DNA from: Flavobacteriales bacterium
GTDB lineage: Bacteria; Bacteroidota; Bacteroidia; Flavobacteriales_D; Crocinitomicaceae
Reading direction: 5' to 3'
DNA length: 59,992 nt
Assembly: GCA_947491305.1 (NCBI GenBank)
Contig: CANLIL010000012.1
Coordinates: forward strand, 1-59,992
Shown: one piece after another, positions 37,871-46,302 of the stretch
How positions within the stretch are numbered: position 1 is the stretch's first letter
Layout: every line of letters starts with the position of its first letter
Notes under the pieces: model-generated
Told to the model about the DNA's origin: nothing
Database searches by the model: none
The model's input: the letters and a program-made list of their open reading frames with translations, nothing else
Translations under genes and position numbers: made by a program

Positions 37871-38260
37871 TTAATTTTTAGTGGTTAATTCAATGGTTAA
37901 TTTTTCTAGTAATTGAGTCATTTTTTTTGACATAAGGCTAAATTCGATTGCTTCTCGCGCAGAGAAAATTATAAACAAACCATATTGTTGTTGTTGCTTT
38001 ATAAGTAACGTCTCTAATTCTGATTTATTCTTGCGAATGATTTCTTTCATTTGCCGTTTGATCTTATTCCGATCATGTGCTTTTTTGAAATTTCTTTTTG
38101 GAACTGAAAAAACGAATTGGAATGGGCCATGAACAGGAAGCTCCATTTCTTTATAATGTAAAATAAACGGATAGGATTTTACGCCCTGTTTTGTTTCAAA
38201 AATAGAACCTATCAATTTTTGACTACACAGCTTGTATTCTTTTCCAAAATTTTCAATCAT
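37871..38260 (-). CDS. rnpA: Ribonuclease P protein component
   Basis: 129 residues, normal for RnpA. FGKEYKLCSQKLIGSIF at the N terminus and the RNA-binding signature AHDRNKIKRQMKEIIRKNK (family RNR motif, here RNK) identify it; FVFSVPKRNFKKA precedes it. It binds the P RNA and helps cleave the 5' leader of tRNA precursors. rpmH is not adjacent, unlike in many bacteria. A perfect TATATTTG box ends 4 nt before the ATG, so the transcript may be leaderless. The gene is divergent from the flavoprotein gene at 38318 with 57 bp between them. Confidence 0.88.
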   Translation of the reverse strand: MIENFGKEYKLCSQKLIGSIFETKQGVKSYPFILHYKEMELPVHGPFQFVFSVPKRNFKKAHDRNKIKRQMKEIIRKNKSELETLLIKQQQQYGLFIIFSAREAIEFSLMSKKMTQLLEKLTIELTTKN

Positions 38261-38264
38261 AGTG

Positions 38265-38272
38265 CAAATATA
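38265..38272 (-). promoter_or_regulatory. -7 element 4 nt before rnpA
   Basis: Minus strand TATATTTG, then CACT, then ATG. Perfect TANNTTTG match. Paired with a divergent box at 38306-38313 in the same 57-bp gap. Confidence 0.5.
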
Positions 38273-38305
38273 TCAATACCTTACACGAAAAGCGAAACTT
38301 CTGAT

Positions 38306-38313
38306 TAATTTTG
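38306..38313 (+). promoter_or_regulatory. -7 element 4 nt before the flavoprotein gene
   Basis: TAATTTTG, then AGCC, then ATG at 38318. Perfect TANNTTTG match; the predicted transcription start falls at the start codon. Confidence 0.5.
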
Positions 38314-38317
38314 AGCC

Positions 38318-39493
38318 ATGGAAATCAAAAAAATCGGAATTGTTGGTACCGGACCAGCTGCATTAATGGCAGGAACGAAACTTTTAGCAGAAGGATATTC
38401 AGTACAATTTTTCGATCAGAAAAAAGCTGCTGCTCGGAAATTTTTAGTTGCAGGTAATGGTGGTTTCAATTTAACAAATTCAGAAGAATGTATCGATTTT
38501 ATTGAAAAATACGATCATGCTTTCATGAAGAATGCAGTAAAAAAGTATACAAATGAAGATTTCATTGCATTTTTAAATAAAATTGGAATTCCAACTTATG
38601 TCGGGAGTTCTGGTAAAATTTTTCCTGAAAGAGGAATTAAACCAATTGAAGTGCTGCAAAATTGGCTGAACGAATTAATAGAAAACGGTGCTGAATTTTA
38701 TTTTGATCATCAATTAATCGATTTTGATCCGTTACAATTAACACTACATTTTCAGAACAAAACAACACATCATTTTGACGCCCTTATTTTTGCGTTAGGT
38801 GGAGCATCTTGGGAAAAAACAGGTTCAGATGGGAAATGGCAAGCCCTTTTTCAATTAAAATCAATTGCGTGTTTGCCTTTTCAAGCAAGTAATAGTGGAA
38901 TAGTACTTGATGCTTTAGATGGTGTAAAAGAATTTGAAGGAGAAATAATTAAAAATTGCGCTGTTTTTTCCAAGGTCGTTCGTAAAGAAGGTGATCTGGT
39001 TATAACAAAATACGGATTAGAAGGCGCTCCAATTTACGCGGTTAACAAATCGATTCGGGATGGATTGAAAACGTTTATAGATTTTAAACCAATGTTAACG
39101 TTTAATGAAGTGTTGGTAAAAATTCAAGCTTCTAAAAATACAACAGAAGGTTTGAAAAATTTAAAATTACCGAAATCAGTATTGAGTATGATAAAAGCAT
39201 CAATTGCAACTCGAGAAGAATACTTAGATGTTAAGACTGTTGCAAACCGAGTAAAAAATTTCCCGTTATCTGTTGCCGGATTCCGTCCAATTGATGAGGT
39301 CATCTCAACTGTTGGTGGTGTAGATATGAATGAAATAAGCGCTCATTTTCAATGTATCAATTACCCTTCTGTTTATTGTATTGGAGAAATGTTGAATTGG
39401 GATGCTCCAACTGGAGGTTATTTAATACAAGGTGCTGTTTCTTCAGGATATGCAGCAGCTGAATCTATTATTAACTTGAGTTCGGTTAATTAG
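38318..39493 (+). CDS. FAD-dependent oxidoreductase of the TIGR03862/BaiN (YhiN) type
   Basis: 391 residues. The N-terminal dinucleotide-binding motif is IGIVGTGPAALMAGTKLLAEG. The HI0933/BaiN-like signature follows (AARKFLVAGNGGFNLTNSE), then FALGGASWEKTGSDG, LEGAPIYAVNKSIR, and a C-terminal FAD segment with VGGVDMNEIS and WDAPTGGYLIQGAVSSGYAA. The GGFNLTNSE and LEGAPIYA patterns fit the narrower TIGR03862 flavoprotein group, whose reaction is unknown; BaiN itself is reported to reduce bile-acid intermediates, but that should not be assumed here. Cytosolic. It is transcribed alone, and its TAG stop overlaps the TAA of the convergent SPOR gene. Confidence 0.8.
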   Translation: MEIKKIGIVGTGPAALMAGTKLLAEGYSVQFFDQKKAAARKFLVAGNGGFNLTNSEECIDFIEKYDHAFMKNAVKKYTNEDFIAFLNKIGIPTYVGSSGKIFPERGIKPIEVLQNWLNELIENGAEFYFDHQLIDFDPLQLTLHFQNKTTHHFDALIFALGGASWEKTGSDGKWQALFQLKSIACLPFQASNSGIVLDALDGVKEFEGEIIKNCAVFSKVVRKEGDLVITKYGLEGAPIYAVNKSIRDGLKTFIDFKPMLTFNEVLVKIQASKNTTEGLKNLKLPKSVLSMIKASIATREEYLDVKTVANRVKNFPLSVAGFRPIDEVISTVGGVDMNEISAHFQCINYPSVYCIGEMLNWDAPTGGYLIQGAVSSGYAAAESIINLSSVN

Positions 39494-39894
39494 TCTTGAT
39501 CGATTCTCGGAAGATTAATCAGCTCTTTTGTAATAAAACAGGTTGGAAATTCTCTAAACACGGTAATCTTAATTCGTTCAGCTTCTAGCATCGACCTGAA
39601 ATCTCCCACTTTTAAAAAATAATTTGGCGCATTGTAAATTACATAGGTGTCTATTTTTGGATAAAGTGAAATGAATTTTGAACGCGCCTCGTCCAATAAT
39701 TTACGATCATTATCAAAAAACAACTGTATTCTATATCCTGATAATTGAGGTGAAGTCGCAGGTGGTATGACGGTACTTTGTTTTGAAACAAGTCCATCAA
39801 TCCGTTGATCTTTTATGATTTTAATATTTTGTGACTGACCAAATGATATGGATTGAATTGCCAACAAAAAAATAAGATGTAAAGAAATTCGCAT
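39490..39894 (-). CDS. Secreted SPOR-domain protein
   Basis: 134 residues. A signal peptide ends near residue 19 (QSISFGQ). A short linker precedes a SPOR-type domain of about 75 residues: YRIQLFFDNDRKLLDEARSK, a central YPKIDTYVIYNAPNYFLKVG, then DFRSMLEAERIKITV, in the order expected for a beta-alpha-beta-beta-alpha-beta fold. SPOR domains bind septal peptidoglycan stripped of stem peptides. This is the minimal Bacteroidota form with only the domain and a signal. A good promoter lies 16 nt upstream of the ATG, so it is transcribed on its own. Confidence 0.8.
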   Translation of the reverse strand: MRISLHLIFLLAIQSISFGQSQNIKIIKDQRIDGLVSKQSTVIPPATSPQLSGYRIQLFFDNDRKLLDEARSKFISLYPKIDTYVIYNAPNYFLKVGDFRSMLEAERIKITVFREFPTCFITKELINLPRIDQD

Positions 39895-39910
39895 ACTTTT
39901 TAATTTAAAT

Positions 39911-39940
39911 CAAAGGTATCTTTTTTAAATCAGTTTACAA
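39911..39940 (-). promoter_or_regulatory. Promoter of the SPOR-domain gene
   Basis: Minus strand TTG (39940-39938), 19-nt spacer, TACCTTTG (39918-39911). Both elements and spacing match the Bacteroidota consensus. The ATG is 16 nt downstream. Confidence 0.6.
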
Positions 39941-40105
39941 TTAATAATAATTTTATTAAAATGATTTTTTGAAGAAAAAATTATTTTTTAAACGTAATAT
40001 TTGTTGGTTTTCAATTGATTAAAAACTCTAATTTTTAAAATACCTAAGATTTCAACACGGCCCTTATTTAGAATCAATTTAAATTAGCTAAAATTTCATT
40101 AATAT

Positions 40106-40131
40106 TGTCATAAAACTGTCAGGAAATGACA
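40106..40131 (+). promoter_or_regulatory. Possible operator of the act-cox operon
   Basis: TGTCA at 40106, TGTCA at 40117 (11 bp apart, one helical turn) and TGACA at 40127. The last two form an inverted repeat around GGAAA. The dyad lies about 10-24 bp upstream of the -7 box, over the -33 region, where a regulator would act. Confidence 0.3.
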
Positions 40132-40140
40132 CTATTCTTC

Positions 40141-40148
40141 TAAATTTG
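40141..40148 (+). promoter_or_regulatory. -7 promoter element of the act-cox operon
   Basis: TAAATTTG, a perfect TANNTTTG match, 47 nt before the actA ATG. No TTG at the usual -33 distance, which fits a promoter needing an activator (inference). A GTCAAA/TTTGAC dyad (40154-40174) lies in the leader. Confidence 0.5.
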
Positions 40149-40195
40149 CGGACGTCAAATAGTGTTTTTTTGACTTTAGACTTACAGTTTTTTAC

Positions 40196-41572
40196 ATGAA
40201 AATATCTAGTAGTCAGATGTTTAGAAAATTTAGAAATTGGTATTTTAGCGCGCTAGCAATCGTAATTGCTGCTGGAATATCTACAACGTATGCGCAAGGT
40301 GATGCTCTTTTCAAAGCGAAATGTTCAAGTTGTCACCAACCCCACAAGAATGGTACTGGACCTAAATTGTTCCAAGTGCGCCAGAAATGGACGGATGGAG
40401 GAGCCAAGGATGGTTCAATTTACCAATGGGTAAACAATTGGCAAACTGCAGCTGCGAATGATCCGTATGCTCAAACAGTTTCTACTTGGTCGCCAACTGC
40501 AATGCAGGCTTTTCCTGAGTTAAAAAAGGAAGAAATTGATGCAATTCTTGACTGGGTTGATGCACAACCAGAACCGGGTGCAGCAGGCGCAGCTGGAGCA
40601 GCTGATGGTGCTTCAGGAGATGGCGCAGCAATGGATGCAATGGGAACTGAAGAAGAGGAATCTTCTAATGGTTGGGTTTGGATTTTAATGGGTGTTGTGT
40701 TTGCAACAATCATTATGGCTGTTAGTGGTGTTAGAAGACAATTGAAAATTGCTTCTGCTGAAGATGCTGGTGAAGACACAGATGAAGGTAAAACATACCT
40801 AGAGGAATTCAAGACTTGGGCTTGGAAATACCGTAAATATGTTGGCATGGCATCCCTGGTAATAGTTATCGGTGTTATTGTGTCTCTATTTTTAAGTTTA
40901 TACAGTATAGGTGTAGTTGAAGGTTATCAGCCATCCCAACCAATTGCATTTCCACACGCTATTCATACAGGAACAAACGGTATTGATTGTAAGTATTGTC
41001 ACAATTCTGTTACAAAATCAAAATCGGCTGGACTTCCAACTGTAAACGTTTGTATGAACTGCCACAAACAAGTTAATGGTAGAACTCCAGAGCAGCAAGC
41101 ACAAATTTCAAAAATTTATGATGCAGCTGGATGGAATCCTGAAGGTGCTGGTAAATACACAGGGAAGGTAAAACCGATTATTTGGAATAAAGTTCACGTT
41201 TTACCAGACCACGTTTATTTCAATCACTCACAACACGTAGTAGTTGGTGGTGTTGATTGTAAACAATGTCACGGAGATATGACAAAGCAAGTTGAAGCTG
41301 TTAAAGTTCAAACAGTTGCTGAGTTAAATAAAATTGAAGGTAACATTCCTTTAACAAAACCAACTTTAACAATGGGATGGTGTATTGAATGCCACGGAGA
41401 AAAAGAAATCTCTACAGGTTCAATTGCTGATACTAAGAAAGATGGTTACTACCAAGAAATTCACAGACGTTTATTGAATAATGACAAAAAATTATACAGT
41501 AAATACTTAAAAGACGGTAAAGTTACTGTAAGTGAATTAGGTGGTTGGGAATGTGCAAAATGTCACTATTAA
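40196..41572 (+). CDS. actA: Alternative complex III subunit A, multiheme cytochrome c
   Basis: 458 residues with six CxxCH heme-binding motifs. The first (CSSCH, Cys43-His47) is in an N-terminal monoheme cytochrome domain after a signal or anchor (residues 15-34). An Ala/Gly-rich linker (about 125-148) and two membrane helices (about 158-178 and 215-238) follow, then the five-heme core (CKYCH, CMNCH, CKQCH, CIECH, CAKCH) characteristic of ActA. ActA carries electrons from quinol oxidised by the complex towards cytochrome c or the oxidase. It is the first gene of actABCDEF-coxBA. An alternative start at Met8 would also give a signal sequence. Confidence 0.9.
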   Translation: MKISSSQMFRKFRNWYFSALAIVIAAGISTTYAQGDALFKAKCSSCHQPHKNGTGPKLFQVRQKWTDGGAKDGSIYQWVNNWQTAAANDPYAQTVSTWSPTAMQAFPELKKEEIDAILDWVDAQPEPGAAGAAGAADGASGDGAAMDAMGTEEEESSNGWVWILMGVVFATIIMAVSGVRRQLKIASAEDAGEDTDEGKTYLEEFKTWAWKYRKYVGMASLVIVIGVIVSLFLSLYSIGVVEGYQPSQPIAFPHAIHTGTNGIDCKYCHNSVTKSKSAGLPTVNVCMNCHKQVNGRTPEQQAQISKIYDAAGWNPEGAGKYTGKVKPIIWNKVHVLPDHVYFNHSQHVVVGGVDCKQCHGDMTKQVEAVKVQTVAELNKIEGNIPLTKPTLTMGWCIECHGEKEISTGSIADTKKDGYYQEIHRRLLNNDKKLYSKYLKDGKVTVSELGGWECAKCHY

Positions 41573-41602
41573 TAACGAATTGAAGAAGTCGAATTAAGCA
41601 TT

Positions 41603-44600
41603 ATGGGAATGACAAGAAAATATTGGAAAGGTCTTGAGGAATTAAGAGAAACTCCAGAATTCCTGAACTCAAAAGAACAGGAGTTCCCGACTCAAATGTC
41701 AGTTGAAGAATTCTTAGGAGATGAAAACTTAAAAGAGTCATCGACGGCGCGTCGTGATTTCTTAAAGTTTTTAGGATTCAGTGTCGCAGCAGCAACTGTA
41801 GCTGCTTGTGAAGCTCCTGTTACAAAAGCAATACCTTACGTAATTAAACCAGAAAATGTAACGCCAGGTATGCCAACATGGTATGCTTCAACTTACTATG
41901 ATGGTGTTTCGTATGCAAGTATCTTAGTTAAAACAAGAGAAGGTCGTCCAATTTATATCAAAGGAAATAAAGACTTTGGTATTACAAATGGTGGATCGAA
42001 TGCACAAATTATTGCATCTGTTTTAGGCTTGTACGACGCAGCTCGTTTACAAAATCCTACAAATAAAGGAAACGACACAACTTGGTCAGCAATTGATTCA
42101 AGTGTGAAAGGAAAATTAAAAGCAGCTAAGAAAGTTGTTTTAGTTTCTAATACAATTATCAGTCCTTCAACTGCTATGGCAATTGGAGAAGTAGCAACTT
42201 CTTTAGGGGCTACTGAAAATCCAGCTAAATTTGAACACATTCAATACGATGCTGTTTCTTATGCTGGAATTCGTTTAGCTCATGAAGCTGCATATGGTGT
42301 AAATGTTATTCCATCTCACGATTTTAGTAAAGCAAAAACAATCGTTAGTATTGGCGCTGATTTTTTAAGTACTTGGTTGATGCCAACTCAGTTTGCAACG
42401 CAATACGGTACGAGAAGAAATCCTACTGGAGAATGGATGTCAAAACATTTTCAATTTGAATCTGTAATGTCTGTTACAGGATCAAATGCAGATTACAGAG
42501 GAATGATCAAGCCTTCAGAGCAAGCTTCAGTATTAGCATACTTATTAAAAGGATTTGGTGTTTCAACTGGAATTACTTCAGATTTATCTAAAGCTAACAA
42601 AGCAGTTGCAGACGAAGCAATTAAATCATTGAAAGCAACGAAAACAGATTCATTAATTGTATCTGATTCTAATGATAAATATATCCAACTTTTAGTTGCT
42701 AAATTAAATACTGTTTTAGGAGCGTATAGTTCTACCTTATCTTTACAAAACCCAATCAATCTTTTCAAATCTGAAGATGCGAAAATGAATAAATTTGTGG
42801 CTGATGTTATTGCAGGTAAAGGTCCAGATGCTGTTATATTTATGGGTACTAATCCAGTTTATTCATTAGCGAATGGAAAAGCGTTTGGTGCTGCATTAAA
42901 AAATATTGATACAACGATTTCATTTGCATCACATGCGGATGAAACTGCTTCTAAATGTTCTTTTGTTGCTCCTGATCATCATGCGTTAGAGTCATGGAAT
43001 GATTTCAACGCGGTAGGTTCACATTACGCAATTGCACAACCAACAATTCGTCCATTATTTAATACTGCTTCAGCAACTGAATCTTTATTAGTATGGGCTG
43101 GAAAAGCAACACGTGGTGGTAAAGACTCTAAAGTAACTTACGATTACATTAAAAAAACGTGGGAGCTTTATGGTTTCCCATCACAAACAAAATATGCTGA
43201 TTTCCATACTTATTGGAACATGGCAATCCACAACAGTTGTGTTGATTCAAACATGATGCAACCAATTGTTGCTACTCCATTTAGTGATGCAGCATTAGCA
43301 GGTATCGCCTCTAAAATTGCAAATGTAAACGGATTAGAAGTTGTTTTGTACCAAAAAGCGGGTATTGGAATTGGTTTGCAAGCAAATAACCCTTGGTTAC
43401 AAGAGTTACCAGATCCAATGACTAAAGTTACTTGGGACAATTACATTACAATGAATCCTGTTGAAATGGAAAAAGCTGGTTATTTAACCACTTATGACCA
43501 AGAACATGGATTAAGTTTAGCGAAAGTTAAGGTGGGTAACGCTGAAGTTACGTTGCCTGTTTACCCATTACCAGGTCAAGCATTAGGTACAGTTGGTATC
43601 GCTGTTGGATATGGAAGAGGAGAAAACGGGGAAAATATTGGTAAAGCTGCTTTCCAAACGAAAGAATACGGTGGACATGATACAACTGCAACAGGCGAAT
43701 TGAAACCTATTGGAGCGAATGCGTTTGCTTTAACTGGTTCTTCAAATGGCACAATTTCTTACGCTGCTTCAGGTTCTATTACGAAAGTTGATGGTACGTA
43801 TCCAATTGCAGCGACACAAATTCATCATACGGTGATGGGTCGTCATTCAATTGTTCGTGAAACAACATTGGATATCTTCAAAAACAATGACAAAGAAGCA
43901 TACAATCCTGCACATGTTTTACAAAAATTAGACAAAGAAGGAAATCACGTTGAAAAACCGATAAGTGAATTTGATTTATGGGAAGCACATCCTGTAGAAA
44001 AAATTGGACATCGTTGGGGAATGACAGTGGATTTATCTTCTTGTATAGGATGTGGATCTTGCTTGATTGCTTGTCAATCTGAAAACAACGTTCCTGTTGT
44101 TGGTAAAGATGAAGTTCGAAGAGGTCGTGAGATGCATTGGTTAAGAATTGACCGTTACTTCGCATCTGATGAAGAAGCAACTCCAGGAACACGTAATGAT
44201 GCTGATACATTTGATTATGGAAAAGCTGAAGTTGCTGCAGAGAATCCAAAAGTGATTCACATGCCAATGATGTGTCACCACTGTAATCATGCACCATGTG
44301 AAACAGTTTGTCCGGTTGCTGCAACAACACACAGCAATGAAGGATTAAATCAAATGGCATACAACAGATGTATTGGTACACGTTACTGTGCTAACAACTG
44401 TCCTTATAAAGTAAGAAGATTTAACTGGTTCAACTACCCATCTTATAAAAAATTCACAGAAGTGAATCCAGCTCAAGATGATTTAGGAAGAATGGTATTG
44501 AATCCTGACGTAACAGTTCGTACAAGAGGTGTTATGGAAAAATGTTCATTCTGTGTTCAACGTATCCAAGCAGGTAAATTAGTCGCTAAAAAAGACGGTA

Positions 44601-44863
44601 GACCAGTAGAGGATGGCGATTTCGTTTCTGCTTGTGCTGATGCATGTCCAACAAACGCAATTGTAGTTGGAGACTGGAATGATATCAAATCAATGGTTAG
44701 ATCAAGTTCTGAAGATTCAAGAGCATATCAAGCTTTAGAAGAAGTAGGTGTTAAGCCAAACGTTTGGTACAAAGTGAAAGTACGTAATGAGAAAAATGAT
44801 GCATTAGCAGGTTTACAAGTTAAACACCACGCTAAAGGTCATTCAGATAAAAAGAATCATTAA
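41603..44863 (+). CDS. actB: Alternative complex III subunit B, iron-sulphur subunit
   Basis: 1086 residues. After about 49 N-terminal residues comes a Tat-type signal (Arg50-Arg51 in TARRDFLKFLGF) running to AAC at Cys69, a possible lipidation site. Residues about 80-760 form the molybdopterin-oxidoreductase-like B1 domain, which in known ActB lacks the cofactor. The B2 domain holds ferredoxin-type Cys clusters: CIGCGSCLIAC (814-824), CHHCNHAPCETVCP, CIGTRYCANNCP and CSFCVQRI with a later CADACPTNA. By homology these bind one [3Fe-4S] and three [4Fe-4S] clusters facing the periplasm. The C terminus is His-rich (KHHAKGHSDKKNH). It lies 30 bp after actA and 21 bp before actC. Confidence 0.93.
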   Translation: MGMTRKYWKGLEELRETPEFLNSKEQEFPTQMSVEEFLGDENLKESSTARRDFLKFLGFSVAAATVAACEAPVTKAIPYVIKPENVTPGMPTWYASTYYDGVSYASILVKTREGRPIYIKGNKDFGITNGGSNAQIIASVLGLYDAARLQNPTNKGNDTTWSAIDSSVKGKLKAAKKVVLVSNTIISPSTAMAIGEVATSLGATENPAKFEHIQYDAVSYAGIRLAHEAAYGVNVIPSHDFSKAKTIVSIGADFLSTWLMPTQFATQYGTRRNPTGEWMSKHFQFESVMSVTGSNADYRGMIKPSEQASVLAYLLKGFGVSTGITSDLSKANKAVADEAIKSLKATKTDSLIVSDSNDKYIQLLVAKLNTVLGAYSSTLSLQNPINLFKSEDAKMNKFVADVIAGKGPDAVIFMGTNPVYSLANGKAFGAALKNIDTTISFASHADETASKCSFVAPDHHALESWNDFNAVGSHYAIAQPTIRPLFNTASATESLLVWAGKATRGGKDSKVTYDYIKKTWELYGFPSQTKYADFHTYWNMAIHNSCVDSNMMQPIVATPFSDAALAGIASKIANVNGLEVVLYQKAGIGIGLQANNPWLQELPDPMTKVTWDNYITMNPVEMEKAGYLTTYDQEHGLSLAKVKVGNAEVTLPVYPLPGQALGTVGIAVGYGRGENGENIGKAAFQTKEYGGHDTTATGELKPIGANAFALTGSSNGTISYAASGSITKVDGTYPIAATQIHHTVMGRHSIVRETTLDIFKNNDKEAYNPAHVLQKLDKEGNHVEKPISEFDLWEAHPVEKIGHRWGMTVDLSSCIGCGSCLIACQSENNVPVVGKDEVRRGREMHWLRIDRYFASDEEATPGTRNDADTFDYGKAEVAAENPKVIHMPMMCHHCNHAPCETVCPVAATTHSNEGLNQMAYNRCIGTRYCANNCPYKVRRFNWFNYPSYKKFTEVNPAQDDLGRMVLNPDVTVRTRGVMEKCSFCVQRIQAGKLVAKKDGRPVEDGDFVSACADACPTNAIVVGDWNDIKSMVRSSSEDSRAYQALEEVGVKPNVWYKVKVRNEKNDALAGLQVKHHAKGHSDKKNH

Positions 44864-44884
44864 TTAGAATAAAAAACAATTGTA

Positions 44885-46291
44885 ATGCATAAGGAAGCAG
44901 CAATTCGAGAACCCCTCATTTTAGGTCATAAGACCTACCACGACATCACAGAAGATGTTTGTAAACCAATTGAGGACAAGGCACCAAGAATGTGGTACAT
45001 TCTTTTCGGTATCGCATTGATCATCGGATTATACGGTGTTGGAAGTATTTTATACTTATTAGGCACAGGTATTGGTGTTTGGGGATTGAACAAGACCGTT
45101 GGTTGGGCTTGGGATATTACCAACTTTGTATGGTGGGTAGGTATTGGTCACGCAGGAACCTTGATTTCGGCAGTACTTTTATTATTCCGCCAAAAATGGA
45201 GAATGGCTATTAACCGTTCAGCAGAAGCAATGACAATCTTTGCCGTTTTCATGGCTGGATTATTTCCATTGATTCACATGGGTCGTTTATGGGTTGGTTA
45301 CTGGACATTACCGTTACCAAATCAATTTGGATCTTTGTGGGTAAACTTTAACTCACCTTTATTGTGGGACGTTTTCGCGATTTCAACGTATTTATCAGTT
45401 TCTTTAGTATTCTGGTACATTGGTTTGATTCCTGATTTCGCAACAATTCGCGATAGAGCTAAAAAGCCAGTGGCTAAAAAAATGTATTCTATCCTTTCTT
45501 TTGGTTGGTCAGGTAGAGCAAAACACTGGAATCGATTTGAATTAGTTTCGTTGGTTTTAGCAGGTTTAGCAACACCATTGGTATTCTCGGTTCACTCGAT
45601 TGTATCATTTGACTTTGCTACTTCGGTTATTCCAGGATGGCATACAACGATTTTCCCTCCTTACTTCGTAGCTGGAGCGGTATTCTCTGGATTTGCGATG
45701 GTACAAACATTGATGCTCGTCATGCGTAAAGCGATGGGATTAGAAGCATACATTCATACGCGCCACGTAGAATACATGAACATTGTAATCATGGTAACTG
45801 GTTCGATTGTTGGTACAGCATATATTACTGAGTTATTCATTTCTTGGTATTCAGGAGTTGAATATGAAGCATATGCGTTTATCAATAGAGCAACTGGTCC
45901 ATACTGGTGGGCATATTGGGCGATGATGACATGTAACGTAATTTCTCCTCAATTAATGTGGTTCAGGCCATTAAGAAGAAGTTTGTTGTTTACATTTATT
46001 ATTTCAATTGTAGTAAATATCGGTATGTGGTTCGAGCGTTATGTAATTATCGTGACATCATTGCACAGAGATTATTTACCATCTGCTTGGAGTATGCATT
46101 ACCCTAGTCATATTGACCTTGGTGTTTATGTAGGTACAATTGGTTTATTCTTTGTTTTCTTCTTATTATTTGCTCGATACTTCCCAGTATTAGCATTGAA
46201 TGAAGTAAAAACAATATTGAAGTCATCTGGAGAATCTTACAAAAATGCTCCAGATACACATGGTCACAACGAAGAAAGTCATTCACACTAA
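44885..46291 (+). CDS. actC: Alternative complex III subunit C, NrfD/PsrC-like quinol-binding protein
   Basis: 468 residues, mostly hydrophobic with about ten membrane helices (for example MWYILFGIALIIGLYGVG, YVGTIGLFFVFFLLFARYF). NrfD/PsrC-family features include WWVGIGHAGTLISAVLLLF, FPLIHMGRLWVGYW and the later SWYSGVEYEAYAF. By homology with structurally studied complexes it oxidises menaquinol at the periplasmic side. The cytosolic-type N terminus (REPLILGHKTYHDITEDV) is standard for ActC. The C-terminal tail after the last helix is polar and His-rich (DTHGHNEESHSH). It is followed 11 bp later by actD. Confidence 0.93.
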   Translation: MHKEAAIREPLILGHKTYHDITEDVCKPIEDKAPRMWYILFGIALIIGLYGVGSILYLLGTGIGVWGLNKTVGWAWDITNFVWWVGIGHAGTLISAVLLLFRQKWRMAINRSAEAMTIFAVFMAGLFPLIHMGRLWVGYWTLPLPNQFGSLWVNFNSPLLWDVFAISTYLSVSLVFWYIGLIPDFATIRDRAKKPVAKKMYSILSFGWSGRAKHWNRFELVSLVLAGLATPLVFSVHSIVSFDFATSVIPGWHTTIFPPYFVAGAVFSGFAMVQTLMLVMRKAMGLEAYIHTRHVEYMNIVIMVTGSIVGTAYITELFISWYSGVEYEAYAFINRATGPYWWAYWAMMTCNVISPQLMWFRPLRRSLLFTFIISIVVNIGMWFERYVIIVTSLHRDYLPSAWSMHYPSHIDLGVYVGTIGLFFVFFLLFARYFPVLALNEVKTILKSSGESYKNAPDTHGHNEESHSH

Positions 46292-46302
46292 TACAATACG
46301 AC

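Larger units (their letters stand above)
39895..40195. other. Divergent regulatory region between the SPOR gene and the act-cox operon
   Basis: 301 bp with no gene, about 80% A+T. It holds the SPOR promoter at its left end, the actA -7 box at 40141-40148, and short dyads around the actA promoter. The middle, about 39945-40100, contains only homopolymeric A/T runs; I see no tRNA, small ORF or terminator in it. Confidence 0.6.

Noticed and set aside
43878-44381. A 167-codon open frame on the minus strand inside actB
   Set aside because: It lies wholly opposite a conserved Fe-S region, is rich in residues expected from reverse-reading AT-rich codons, and has no promoter box or recognisable domain.
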